In this document: piece after piece, positions 1 to 13,000 of the stretch
Layout: each line of letters opens with the position of its first letter
Position numbering within the stretch: the first letter of the stretch is position 1
Assembly: GCA_009760855.2 (NCBI GenBank)
Contig: WPIO01000019.1
Span: forward strand, 560,001 to 624,000
DNA length: 64,000 bases
Direction: 5' to 3'
Source of the DNA: Cristatella mucedo
Lineage: Eukaryota; Bryozoa; Phylactolaemata; Cristatellidae
Notes under the pieces: model-generated
The model's database searches: none
The model's input: the letters and a program-made list of their open reading frames with translations, nothing else
What the model was told of the DNA's origin: nothing
Position numbers and translations under genes: made by a program

Positions 1-663
1 ACTGACGAACACTGCACATTGAGGACAACAGCAACTGGTCGAGCAGTTCCAAAAATCTCGAGTATGTTCAGCAGCTAATTGGGACATGCTTGGTGCTTAC
101 AGGCACTGCAAGTTGCTTCTAGGCACTTTCGGTTAGCAGCTCAGTAGACACACTCAATCGGTCTCAACCAAACCTCAAGCTGAACGCCTAATACCTAGAA
201 AACCTAGGGATCTAAGAGAATTTAACTTGGCGTCGACATGTAACAAGCGATACAGGAGCTGCACTTGAACGTTAAAGTGCAAAAAAATGAGGATCCTGTA
301 TAACTACTAGAACTAAGGTAACTATTATAAGCACGATATAAAACAGACTACACAGGATCGCACTTTCTCACACCTCAGACATAAAAATCCCTGTACGGCC
401 GCTACAACTGTACAGTCTATTGTTGCGAATAGCAGCTCCCCAAACTCCACAGTTGTATCCCTTATTTAGCGTTAGCCACAGCCTGAAGTATCCCTAGCTA
501 TAACAGCAACGTTTAATCAAATTAACGTCCAAGATAGGATGAGAATCAACGTACTCGCGGTACCGTTTGAAGCGCTCGACCAGGTGAGACGGTTCAACAT
601 CATTAACCATACAGGGGCTCGGTCCGGGCGAAGGCTGGCAAGACGAACAATAAACTAGCTCAC
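1..663 (-). other. NHP2 intron 1 (partial)
   Basis: This is the sequence downstream of the NHP2 exon 1 donor. No second NHP2 exon, repeat family member or RNA gene was recognised. H/ACA and ribosomal protein genes often host snoRNAs in introns, but I saw no clear C/D or H/ACA boxes here. Confidence 0.5.
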
Positions 664-796
664 CTTTCTTAATAATCTTGTATATCTTCTTTGCAGTTTT
701 CTTAGGTGCAAGAGGGCTGGCTATCTTGTTAATGTTAAGCACCATCTGTTCGTAGGAGAGCTTGGCCTGACCATCAACGAGAGATTCATCGGCCAT
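664..796 (-). CDS. NHP2: NHP2 (H/ACA snoRNP protein), first coding exon, partial gene
   Basis: The exon starts at ATG 796-794 and encodes 44 residues plus one base. It ends at a clear donor, AAAG|GTGAGC, so the intron is in phase 1. The segment LSYEQMVLNINKIASPLA followed by a basic helix ending IYKIIKK matches the N-terminus of NHP2, whose human counterpart reads TYQELLVNQNPIAQPLA and then a basic helix. NHP2 is an L7Ae-family RNA-binding protein. It works with dyskerin, NOP10 and GAR1 in box H/ACA RNPs that guide pseudouridylation of rRNA in the nucleolus and Cajal bodies. The reading frame runs on past the donor for 56 codons without resemblance to NHP2, so I treat that part as intron. The L7Ae core exons must lie left of the window. 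The identification rests on about 35 residues; gene order and the start codon support it. Confidence 0.8.
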
Positions 797-1041
797 GCTC
801 CCACACTTTCAAGGTCAAGGATAACTTTGCGGTCATAGTTGTACGGTAAGAAAGGAACTTAACAAGAGGTAAATTGTCATCGCTCTCAAAGTTGATATCA
901 TCAGATTAAAAAATTAACCACAAATACAGAAAAAAATATAATAACTCAAATTATTATATGAAATACTAAATAGTTTTGATGTATTGTAGGCTGCCCTGCG
1001 TGTGTGTCCGGGTAATAGCAGCAGTTCTAGAAAGTTCAAAC
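797..1041. promoter_or_regulatory. Putative bidirectional promoter between NHP2 and PUF60
   Basis: The two start codons face away from each other across only 245 bp, so 5' UTRs and promoters must share this interval. It is AT-rich near the PUF60 side. No canonical TATA box at a convincing distance was found for either gene. The promoter role is inferred from arrangement; transcription start sites are unknown. Confidence 0.55.
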
Positions 1042-4000
1042 ATGGCGATGGTAATGTCTGACGCTGCCTTAATGCCTGGTCTACCGCCGCCTGGTATCGT
1101 TACGTTACCTCCCCCCGGAATTGCCACAATACCACCAGTAAGTGCGAATATGGTTTCCCTGTGAAGCTTTTAGGATTCTCTAGTTTCCATTGCTCACGGG
1201 CGTTTGAGCTCGTTCTGGTGGCTGCCACCGTGTTCAGCGACCTAGGTGCATACCAGTAGTGGAGCGCTGCTACCCTAACCCGTACTATTCTTGTAGCCGG
1301 CTGTTATTGGGTATGATCCTACCGTCGCCCAGCTTGGATTCGCTGGTCTCTCGTCCGGTGCCAGCCCTGCTCTCGCAGCAGTTTCTGCGTACGGGCCATC
1401 AGTAAACATGATGGGTCGAGTCATCGAAGGTACGTTCAATGTTTTTCCAATTCGTTCTTAGCTGTAACGTTTTTCAGATTTGTTCGGTTTTACAGTCAAC
1501 CTCCTGTGAGTGGCTAGTCATCTGGATTGTTTTTCATTTCATTTGAGGTATGACGTTGATACAGATCCGCAATAATGCCTAGCTACTAACGTCGAGGCAT
1601 CCTGATGACCCATACTAGCTACCAGCCGAGGCTCGTGCCTTAATTTTAGAATTTCAACTCTTTTTGGTGAATGGCATTGAAATAGCATATTTTTTTATCA
1701 TTAAGCTGGCTCGCCTGAAAAGCATTTGCAGCTGTAAGCTAATTCTAATTTTACAAGCTTGCATCCTTGAAAAAGTATGAACTGTTTTGGAAAGCCGGCC
1801 TTAGTGTTCGCTGACCTAGCAGTGAGCATGCCCTCTTACTTCCAAGCTTGCGGGCTTTTAATATTTAGCCCCTTTCGGTGAATATTCATAGGCATATTCT
1901 ATTTATGTACTTCCGTAGCTACCAACAGTAGGTGAAGTATGACTTCTTTTTGGCCAGGCTGACTGTGGCAGCTTTCCAATATGCCCGCCCAAGTAGAAGT
2001 GCCAGTCACTAATTGCAATGGCTAAAGGAGAATGCAAGCTGCTGGAATGCCCTGGCTATCCTTAAGCCAACCCTTAGGTTCACAGTCCTGTCAAGTTCTA
2101 GCTTCTGATTCAGCTAGATAAGCAAATTAGCATATTATCTCGCCCTTACAGCTTCGGTTTTGACGTATCCTTGCTGTAAGGTGCTCGTGGGTTTGAGTTC
2201 TGCTGTGGTCGATCCTTTATTGACCACTGCAAGAGGTTGTGATAGCCATGGAGGCTCTTGTGATGGTGCATAAATTAGGCTGCTAAATAAGCTTGACTGT
2301 ACTTTCATGGGACTATAATTATAACTCCAAGTATTCAATATAAACCGGATGTCGGTAACAGACGACTAACAAAACTGGGAGTAAGACTGTAGAGGTTCAA
2401 TCTTTGAGCGTTTCAAAGAAGCATTAAGCTGTTTCGACTGCAAGAAAATCAGACTGCAAATGCAAACGCATTCGGTCAAACAATTTGCCCTTCAGATGGG
2501 AAGTTGTCAACGATGCCTAATTTGTCTTGGTATTACTTTTGCGTGACTTTATATTGGGGTATTGAACTTGCATAGTGTTTTAGTGATTTAGGTTGGTTGT
2601 GACTTAGTGTACCTCGTTGCAAGCATGCATCGAATTGAGACTAAACCCATGCCAAGCTTCTTCCTTGTATTTCCAGCAACTTTTTTTTTACACTTGCTCA
2701 TTAGTAATTTACTTTAGAAATGAGTGCCAAATCGCAGAGAGGGCTGCACAAAAAGCAGACCATTTGTTCGTGAATTTATTGTAGGCATGTTCCATGCAGA
2801 GGATTTTCTTTAATGTAATCAAATGTAATGTATCTCTGTAACTCCTGAAAGCCATAAAGACTATGTTATGTGGGTATTACGCAAGAGAGTTTTGTAGAGT
2901 TCACTCACAGCCTAAACGGCTTTTGGTACGTATTCGGTAGCCAACAGACTTCGACTCACGCAACAAACAGAAACTGGAAAGCATAGCAGAGTCAGGAGAG
3001 CAGTTGAGGTAGTGAGTAGTATGGAAGTATCAGCTCAAGACCTCTGTAAAGGGTGAGCCATAATCGGCAGCAGGAGAGTAGTTGTCTAAGGGGGGGGTGG
3101 GAAAAGAGTGCCATATTTAAATTAACCGTTATGTTTCATGTTCCTTGAAATAGTTCCCTTGGGATGCTGAGCAGATATATAATTTTTATCAAGCCACATT
3201 TAATGGCATGCAGTTGATTTGACTTGAGTTTACGTGTAGGGGTGCTATGATAATATGCAGTGTTGCAGAAAGAAACTGCATTGTGTCATTAAAACTGGCA
3301 TTGGCTGATAGCAATCTTTCTTTTGTTAGAAGCCTTGCACCAGGCTGACCAGACAGGTACGGTAATCAGTGGTCCTGGCGCCGATAAGCCAGGGCAAGAA
3401 GCTTTCAAACTGATGAAGCTTAGTGCTTCTCAACAAGAGTCTATCAACCGAGCAAAGAAGTATGCAATGGAACAAAGTATCAAGACGGTACTTGTCAAGC
3501 AGACCATAGCTCATCAACAGCAACAACAGCTTAACTTTCAAGTAAACCTGCAGAAACAGCAGGCGTTGGCTCTCATGTGCAGGTAAGGAGATTCTAGTTA
3601 CTCTAGAAGTAAGGAGCTCAATCTCCTTGTCTACAAAATTATTCCTGCTGCTGGGGCTTATATTCAAGATTTAGCATTGCAGCGATAGAGCACTCGTTGC
3701 TTTACCATGATTTTGCTACTTACTGTGTAGCAAGTAGTGCTTGAATACCGACAGGAGATTTTTTCTGTCGTTATACCGGATATCGGATTTCAGCATCTTT
3801 TATCCTAAGTTATGGAAGGATTTCTTGTTTATTTTACCTGAAAGCTGAAGCTTTTGTGTCATGTCTTCTTGGCAAAGAAATTCATGCTGAGAAAGGATAA
3901 GTAAAATGGATACTTACTGCTCTGCTGGCATCGGGAAGAAGTGGTTCATTTTGAACCTGTCCATCGTTATAATTATTCAGGCAGGTTTTCAAGCTATGGT

Positions 4001-7000
4001 CTCAATATGTTGCACAAATTTATAGGCAAGTCTCTTTTCATTTTTTTTATTGTGGCTGTCATGATCTGGGTTCAGTTTGACCTTCCTTTTAGATTTGCCA
4101 CTCAAATCCTTTAGCAAACACACCCCTTTGAAGAGCTGTGTAGCAGTACAAAGTTTGATAGCCCTTTTGCCATGCATTGTTCACAATGCAACTCTTATAA
4201 CGGGCTTGGTCTAGATATTGCCACCGATATATTCGGTTGACGTTTCTGGCACATCATCCGTTTTAGAAGCGTCTGTAATATCGAGGTCGTCGAATTGCGT
4301 CGTAGGAAGGCACAGACGAGCCTTTGACTCACGGTAGACATAGCTATAACTTGCTTTGTCATAGACTGTTGTGTTTTCATATACTTAAAGAGAGTGAAAG
4401 GTGTGATAATTTTTTGCGTTTCATGGGCCGCTGGTTATGAAGCCTGGCCTCATGCCGTGTAATTACTGTGGGCTGGACTGCTGTCATGAAGCAAGTAAGT
4501 GTTTATGGGTGTGCCCATTGCACAAACCTCGTTTGGATTCAGCCGGAGCATTGCTGTGTGCTCCATGGTCATTACTTTGCATCAGGTGCTCGTACTGTTA
4601 GCTTGCTAGGCTGCTGGTGCTACCTCTGCAAGCCAGCCTATTTTTGCCCATAACATAATTGCATTCAACCAGCTTTCCTCCTTTGGCTACGTTCCAGAAA
4701 ATCGTCTTCCAGTCATCTGGTTAAGTATCCAAGCGAGGACGGCACTTTTTCACACCATTTTCGAGAAGCATGTTGCTCTCATGTTAGGTGGACAATATTG
4801 TGTCCTACATTTGCGATTGCTCGCAAGTTGATGTCAGGTGTGCATTGCGCTTATTCAGCCGGAATCCTGCACTGCTAAAGAGATACATGCCGGCTTGCAT
4901 TTTGTCATTCACAAGTAGCATCTTGTGTCTCAATTCTCTTTGCCTAACTTCTTTTCAGGTATGCTTTTTGTTGCACTTCCCTTCATGCCTTCATACTTTA
5001 AATCTGTCCGCTTACTCATGTCGGGAGCGCAGCTGCCAGCATTCTGATGTCTCTCACAAACCATATATTGTTCCATCCCATTACTTCAGAACATCTCTTG
5101 CAGGATCTATGTGGGTAGCATCAACTTCGAAGTAAAAGAAGATACTATTAAGCAAGCCTTCCAGCCCTTTGGACCCATCAAGAGTGTTAACTTGTCGTGG
5201 GATGCTGTCACGAATAAGCATAAAGGTTTTGCTTTTATTGAGTACGATCTTCCTGAAGCTGCACAACTTGCCATGGAACAGATGAATAATGTCATGATTG
5301 GTGGACGTAATATAAAAGTTGGGCCTCGGAGTGGCTCCAGGCCACCTAATCAGGTATTGTTTGCGACATCAGTTTTGTCTGCTTGTCGAATATGTTCTAG
5401 ACATTGCTGACATCCTATAACATGATATTAGTATGTAGAGAACTGTTCTATATGATTTGTTTGAATTCCACGTCTGATGCTTGAGCTGATGGCAAACGCA
5501 AGAAACGCAGCTCTTTGTAATTTTGTTGAATGCTTGCCCTTCACTTTGGTTATCCTTCGTGCATCCCTAAATTGTGGCTGCAAGAAGAGACTTGTAGAGT
5601 ATGACAAGACTTGTTTACAGCACAATAAGACTGGGGCAGCCGTTGAGTTCTCGGCTGCCCCAGTCTTATTGTGCTGTGTGTATTTCATTTGGCAACCTTT
5701 AAAACTCTTCTGCTGCTATGCAAATAAGGCTGTTAAATTAGCTGATATTTTTACGCAGCAACTCCAATCACGAACGGCTATGCTATCTCGTTTAATGTAG
5801 GGTCATACCCACATAATAATAATAGTAGTAATTAAAAATTATGCACTTGATAAAGCGCCCTCAGAGAACACAAGCTCTTTCTAGGCGCTTTAGATTTGCT
5901 GTAAAGGGAAATGCGATTAAAAGGTAAGTAATATGCTTGATAAACAACATGAATAACATGGTTAGGGGTGACATGCACAGGGTCAGCATGCAAATCTGGT
6001 TAGTGGCAGCATGCACAGTGTCAGCACGCATAAGCACATGAAGGACGAATCACAGGACCCACTAAATGCTGTCCTAAATTGGTGTGCTTTCAAGTTCTTT
6101 TTAAATATGGTCAAGTCAGGGTATGTTCTGAAGCAAGTCTGGAGTGAGTTCCAGGCTTTGGGAGCATACGAACTAATTGCACGATTTCTAAAGGATTTGA
6201 GGTTTGTACATGGTATTGGTGAACTGTTGGATTCCGAAAAGCGGGTGGTACGATGCTTGGCCATGTGGGGGAGTAGATCTGAGAGATAGGCTGGAGCCAA
6301 AGAATGAAGTGACCTAAAAGTGAGCGACAAAACCCCGAAGTCGACCCATTGCTTGACTGGGAGCCAGTGCAGGTCGGTGAGAAGTGAGTGATGTGGCAAC
6401 TTCGATCCTCACGGCAGACAAGCATAGCTGTGTAGTTTTGCGCCAGGTGTAATCGCCTGATTGTACGTGCTGGTAGGCCAGCAAGCAGTGAGTTACAGAA
6501 GTCAAGAACTGTTGCTGAAGTGTTACATTTCGGGCTCATCGGCAAGGAAATACAAATCTGTTCACAATTTTATGAATCCTGTGATTTTTTTAGTGGGGTG
6601 CAGTTCGGATCACTGGTCTTATCTGCTAGTTAGCATGCTTGCTTGGGATCTGTAACTTAATAGGCAAGGAAACTGTAGTGCTTATGGTATTCATCCAGCG
6701 CCCGATCTTAGCTGCCCATGAAATAAGTTAACACTGTTTGCCTCATCAATTCTACAGCTTCGTCAATACTCGGCCGATCGGTAGGAAATTTGGAATATAG
6801 GTGGAGCTCACCTCTATCTGTGTTCACCTCCTGTGCATCTAAGCATGATGGGTGCATGCATACGATGTGCCTGTCACATGTCCTTGGGCTGTGGTCGTGA
6901 TGACAGTCAACAGTTTGAGATGTCGAAAAATTTTTTAATTTTGTTTGTGGTTGGGTTAACCCAGAGTCGAATGTCATGCTTCTTTTGAGGGGTTTGCCAT

Positions 7001-10000
7001 ATTTCTACAATGACTGGTATTGAATCTGGCGATTTGATGGTAGAGACGTGTATGGCGTAGCTGCAGTGGTATACTTGACCTTGGACTTGTACACTCCACC
7101 GGAAGGTCAACACGGCAGCTATAGCTATGTCACATCAAACGATAGCTTATGTTATCAGTGTTCTTTGTGCTAATTGTCATGCCATTTTTCATTGGTCTTT
7201 TTACAATAATAATAAATGTGCTTTGGGAGATTACTTCCACTACTGGCAGACATTTGTGGGGGTCACTCCCACTACTGGTCGACATACCGGGCCCTTAAGA
7301 TCTGCTCACATGCGAAAAAGTTGTGCTTTTTGCAGTTTCCCCCAAGCATGGTTTCTTATGCAAGAGCAGCCAAACCTGCTGGAACCCTTCAATGTAATGG
7401 CTGGTGTAATACCTTGGTTGTTGCCGAGATGCAGCTGAGAATAGCTGTTAACCTGACCTGTTGTTATTGACGTCTTTAATCTGAGTCTATAGCTCGAAAA
7501 CCAGAGCAGGGAGGGACCTAGGCCACAACTTCTGCCATGTTTAATCAATTGATTATTAGAGACCACTTGGTTATTAGAGACTTGCTTCTCTCGGTTGGCA
7601 TTGTTCAAAGCACAAATCAGTTTTCACGATTTGCCGAAATGTTTTAAGACATGTCCAGGTATTTATAAGGCATTGCTTTTTAGCCCCTGTTGTCCTCGAG
7701 AATGCATTAAAGGTTTGGCCTAACCTAATTGATTCGTTAAACAAAACGATAATAAAATGAACAAATCTTGTTGATTGCTTAGTTAGATTACTTTTAGTAT
7801 ATACCGATTGATGTATATGTAAATAAGTGCTTGGACTACCCCATGCATGCAGCTATAGCCTCGATGTATCCGACGATCTACCAATCAACTCTTATATTTT
7901 CTCAGAAGAAGGTACCTGATATTTAGCTTTGTTTCACTGCTGCAGTTGCTTTTTTCAAGCATGTTCTATGAATGGCTGGAACCGTCTTTTTTAATAACCA
8001 TGCATTTAGATAATCTCACTGAAAGTGGTCGCACACTTATAAAAAGCTCTCTTTCGAGTCGGTTTGTGTCTACTGGAAAGGAAGCAGGTCAGTTGAATTG
8101 TGTTATCATGCTCAATATCAGAATGCATAAGCATCTTAAGGAAAACAGCAAGTAATGTGTAGGTTTTAGCTTATTTTCAAATGTCATGTCGGGAGATGTC
8201 GTTACGTCATAGTTTTCCAGACTTTTGGTGCATATGAACTGAAAGCACGGTTTCCTAAGGATTTTAAGCTTAGAAGCACTTCTAAACGACACTTGTCAGA
8301 AGCATGAGTGGCGGGATGACTAACTTGATTTAAAAATATTTCGGATAGGCATTCTGGACCAAGAGGATACAAATCGAAAAGTTAATGGTCAAATCTCAAT
8401 TTTGATATACTGCTTGATGGGGAACCGTAGCTCTACTTGGTTGTCTCTCTCATTTCTGCATCAGGGTGGCCTTCTGATAAGTCGCCGAGTTTTAGCTTTC
8501 TCCAGTCTTAGACAGTATGTTGACCTAAGCTAGACACCATCATTGAGCTGTCCTGGTTAGGATCATCCCACGGTTTTAAAGGTATGGGCGGTGAAAGCAA
8601 ATGACAATAAGGCGACAGTCTGGTAATATGAAGGGTTTTTAACGCCCTCAAGACCACGCCATTTGCCCTAAACATCAGTCGGCTTTATAATGGCATCGGC
8701 TGACCCATACATGTAACACGATATATATAACACGATAAGCTATTTCAGTTAGGTAATTATTCCAAGAAAAAAGTCTGCTTACAGCTCCATAACTTGTTCA
8801 CGTACCTGATCTTCTGAAATTTGCTCTCTAATTTACAGTTGTCTTTTATGTGCTTGTGTATGCAGACACTGCATGTTATCATTAACTTATTGACATGCTT
8901 CCTTTGCAACATAAACAAATTGCCTGGAAAGAGATTAGTTTCTCTTGGAGCCCAATGCAGAGGATCATAATTTTTATGAAGTCATTGTGCATCTGAAAGG
9001 TATTTGTGACCTCAGCAAGCTTCTTGCTATAGTACTACATAGGTTCATTGGTTGCTGTGCCAACTGTAGGTCTATGATAAAATTGCCAGTAACAATAATC
9101 CATTAGTATTGCACACACTGAAAACCAAGTTTCTAACTAACTAGGTGTTCAGGCTAAATGGCAAGTCAAAAGAGCTTGTGGTACGATGCCTGACCTGATT
9201 GTATAGAAGTTTGGGCTGGTAAGCTGGAGATTGATAATGAAGAAACCTAAAAGTAGGTGACATTGTCAAAGTCGGCGTGTTGCAATGGTGAGCCAGGGTA
9301 GATCAGTGAGTAAGTGAGGGTCAGAGAAAGTTATCTTCGACACAGGACACCCAGATTTCGTGCAGATGCTGCTGCAGGTATTCTGGTTAAGCTGATTTTG
9401 AGAGACAGATTTTCCAATTTCATGGTAGCATAAAGTTGGCCTATAACATGCAGTTGGTATCGTCAATTAATTCGAGAAAGATGGTTGCAATCCAAGTGCT
9501 GGTTACTGGAGATGACTCTCCTTTTCAGGTTGGTGGGAATGGAGTTCCACTTGCCCAGCCTATCATCGACCAATTGAAGGAAGAGGCTAAAGCCTACAAC
9601 AGAATTTATGTGGCATCAATACATTTAGATTTGACTGAGATTGATGTCCAGAGGTAATGCATCCAATCAAGACCTCAGCAAGCTATCTTCTGTGGCTCGG
9701 TACGCTTACCTAATGTAAGGTGTTTTTTTAGTGTTTTCGAAGCATTCGGCCAAGTACGTTCGATTCGACTTGCACCTGATCCTGCACGACCTGGCAGACA
9801 TAAGTAGGCTCCTGAACCTTCTTTACTTCAACTTTTGCCGGTATTTGAGAATTGCTGAATGTGTACTTATAAATTGTTCTTTTGTAGAGGGTATGGTTTT
9901 ATTGAATTTTCATCCTCTCAGGGTGCCGAGGATGCAGTGAACTCAATGAATCTGTTTGACCTTGGAGGCCAATATCTGCGAGTGGGAAGGGTAAAAACCG

Positions 10001-13000
10001 CTGCTTCACAAATGTAGCATGCAGCTCCTTTAAGCATTCTGCAAGACTTACTAATTTTTTTAATTGTGTGCATAACGTTTTTATCCAGATGGCTTCTTTT
10101 TGTTTTGACTATTACTTTATTTTGTTAATATGTTATATCATTTTAAATCCTTTTAACGACATCCAATTTGGGAGGTGTTTGGCCCCCAACCTCCAGAACT
10201 TGTGGCTACATCCATCATTGCTTGAGGCTGGTAAAGGGATGTCGTGGAATGTCTCTCCCTCTATAACTTAGCAACTTTTGGTACAGTGCTGTAGCCAACA
10301 GACTTCGGTGCTGGGTGGTTGATAGGAAGGACCTTTGCTCGGGGCTGATAGCAGGGGACTGTAGGGCTGGTCCATATCTTGGCAGGTATATGGCCTGTTC
10401 AAGTGTGACCTGTCAATTAGAAGACTGCATTGCCTGCCCAGATACCTGTGTTGGTGGAGTGTACGCCCGTGATTGCACATCTTTTATTTGCAAAGAATCG
10501 TGGTTAATTTGAGGCTATTATTCTGAAGACCCAATAAAAAAAGATAAAACCACGACCTCGTTAATGGTTTGGCAGAGGGAGTTGGCTATAGTATTTAGTT
10601 TTGCGTAATTGCATTTGTTTTTGTGAGCATTCCGGTGCCAGTCTGCACAAATAGGTGTTACATCGCTGCCGAGCCTGTGAGGGTGTTATGTATGAGCTGC
10701 CGTAAGAGCAGTTATATTAGTACTGATCTGAGATACTGAGCATGAAGACCTAGCTAATGAGTATGTTGTTTACCCTTATCATGCATAACAACATATGCAA
10801 GGCTAACCAACTTTACTAGTATATAAAGTATACAGCTGCTTTATCTCATGGTTTATTTTGAGACAAAAGCAATGTGGTGTTTCTTTTCTAAGCTGAAAAA
10901 GTATTTCCCTATAGGATGTGTGAATTGTGTCCAGCAGAGTGCATAAACATTCCTTGTGATTGGGCAGCCCCAGCTGTAGGAGGATCGGTAGATCGATTTT
11001 AAAACCGGGTGATGCAGTATAATTAAAGGCGTTGTCGAATGCTATTTACAGACAGTGTTTAAAGGCTGTAGTTTGTATATTTCCAACAGACTGTTCTCTG
11101 GTTCTGAAGAACATGAGCACCAGCAATCATTAAGCATATATGTATCACTGCCTCTGCTATGTACAAAACATGATAAACGATACTGTTGAAGATATCCTGT
11201 CGAGTGAGGAAGATATTTTTGTTGATGTGGTCTGCTGCATTCATTGCTTAACTGTAATTTCAAGTATTTTAAGGGAGAATGGCCAGAAAATCCTTACATT
11301 AGTGGGATGGCAGTTGAATATTTGTTTAGGGTACCTTTCAAAAATACAAACTTGTTAGAAAGAGATCAGAAGTTCTAACGACTTCCGAATAAGAAAGGGA
11401 CGTATTATGCAAACCATGATAAAACCAGATGCAGACCAGAAGCAACAAACATATAAATAGATATTTTCCTATCTCTGCATCTTGTAACCCAGTCTATAGA
11501 ACTTGCATGAAGCCTGAAACTTAAAAGCGCCAGTACCTGGGCTGAAATAATTATGATTTCTTAGATAACTTGCCTTGGCATCACTCGGTTATAATAATTA
11601 AAATCGTCAGTTTACTGCTAGCTAGTCAAAAGATGATTGCTAAATTAACTGACATGCATTTTGGATCTAAATATTACAGGGCTCAGCCAAGCATAGGGTC
11701 GCATCTCCTTCGACATTTGACTGAAATTATGGTACACATATTTAAATGTCCTTGGAGTACTTAGGGACAGGAAGCAGAACAAGCTAAGAATTGAGGAGCC
11801 TAGCCATGGCAGGCCGTTTTATGTAAGTTTAGTTAAGGACCGTTATAGCTCCCTTCGAAAAGGCGGTGCGTGGTTTAATTTTTTTGGGTTTATATGTCAG
11901 CTCAGTGGCCAATTTACTAACTAGAAGAAGTTAAAAGTGAGTTACAATAGTCTGGAGATAGCCAAGGAGCAAGGTTTATCTTCAGCCTGCAGCTGGGATT
12001 AGTAGCCCCTCTAATCCTGAACAGGAGAGAGCACATTGATTAGCTGTGGAAGCAGTCTTTTCACTAAAATGTTTAAAAACCAAGCAGTCATCGAAGAGAA
12101 CCTAAATTACGAGTAATCGATGGTTGCACTACGGCACGTTACAATTAGGAAGCAAAGTTTTTCATTCCATCCACATGGTTCAGGTTTGTTATGATGAAGA
12201 ATTAGGTTTTATTCTCATTGAGTTTAGGAGACTAGCCGACGTACAAACCTGAGTGTCTGCAAGGCAGACCTTAAGTAATTTCTGCAGCTTATGCGAGACC
12301 GTCAGTGTGGTATTGAACCCAGTTATTTTAAGACCTGAAGCAGGGCTTCATCTTAAAATACTTGGTGGCAATATTTTAAGACCTTACGTTCTTTTGGTAG
12401 ACTTGATAAATTCTGGGTAGGCAACATATGCCTTCTCCAGAGAACCTCTTCCAAGTACGTTGCTGACCTTTTTTGATGTGCATAAAACCTGTCTGTTCTG
12501 TGACTGCTCTTATCACATTGCTGTTTGTGTTACTCTGCTGTAACTTTCTTACATACCTAATGGCCGGTCAGTTATTTACCATTTTCAATTCAACTTGCAG
12601 GCAATTACGCCTCCCAGTCTGTTCAATGTCCCTGTGGGACCTGCTGGTTTGATGCCTACCGCATCGGCTGTAGCTGCAGCAGCAGTTACAGCAAAGCTGG
12701 TCGTTATGGATGTCACAGGAGAAGGCAACATGCCTCCACCTGCTCCTGGGGGAGTGGTGAGTTACTGAGTTTCTGGTGTTAAGTTTTTCATTTGCTTTGT
12801 GTCTCCTACCACACACTACACTGCTTTCGTTTCTATTTGCTCAGCCGCCAGTGGGAGTCGCAATACCAAGATTGAGTAACCCTGCAGCAGTAGGCGCCAT
12901 ACCTCCTGTTGGTGTTGCACTGCCTGTGCTCAGCTCACGACCAGCGTTGCCTCCGCCTGGTGTCTTCGTACCACCTGGCATGCGACCTCAGATGTTGGGT

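Noticed and set aside
494-665. Full 100-codon minus-strand frame at 494-796 as a complete small protein
   Set aside because: Only the first 44 residues resemble NHP2. A strong donor (AAAG|GTGAGC) follows at the place where NHP2 genes can be interrupted, and the rest looks like intron translation.
4468-4500. Alternative PUF60 exon before the CAA|GTAAGT donor near 4493
   Set aside because: No acceptor with a conserved coding segment in the needed phase was found, and the exons on both sides join in frame without it.
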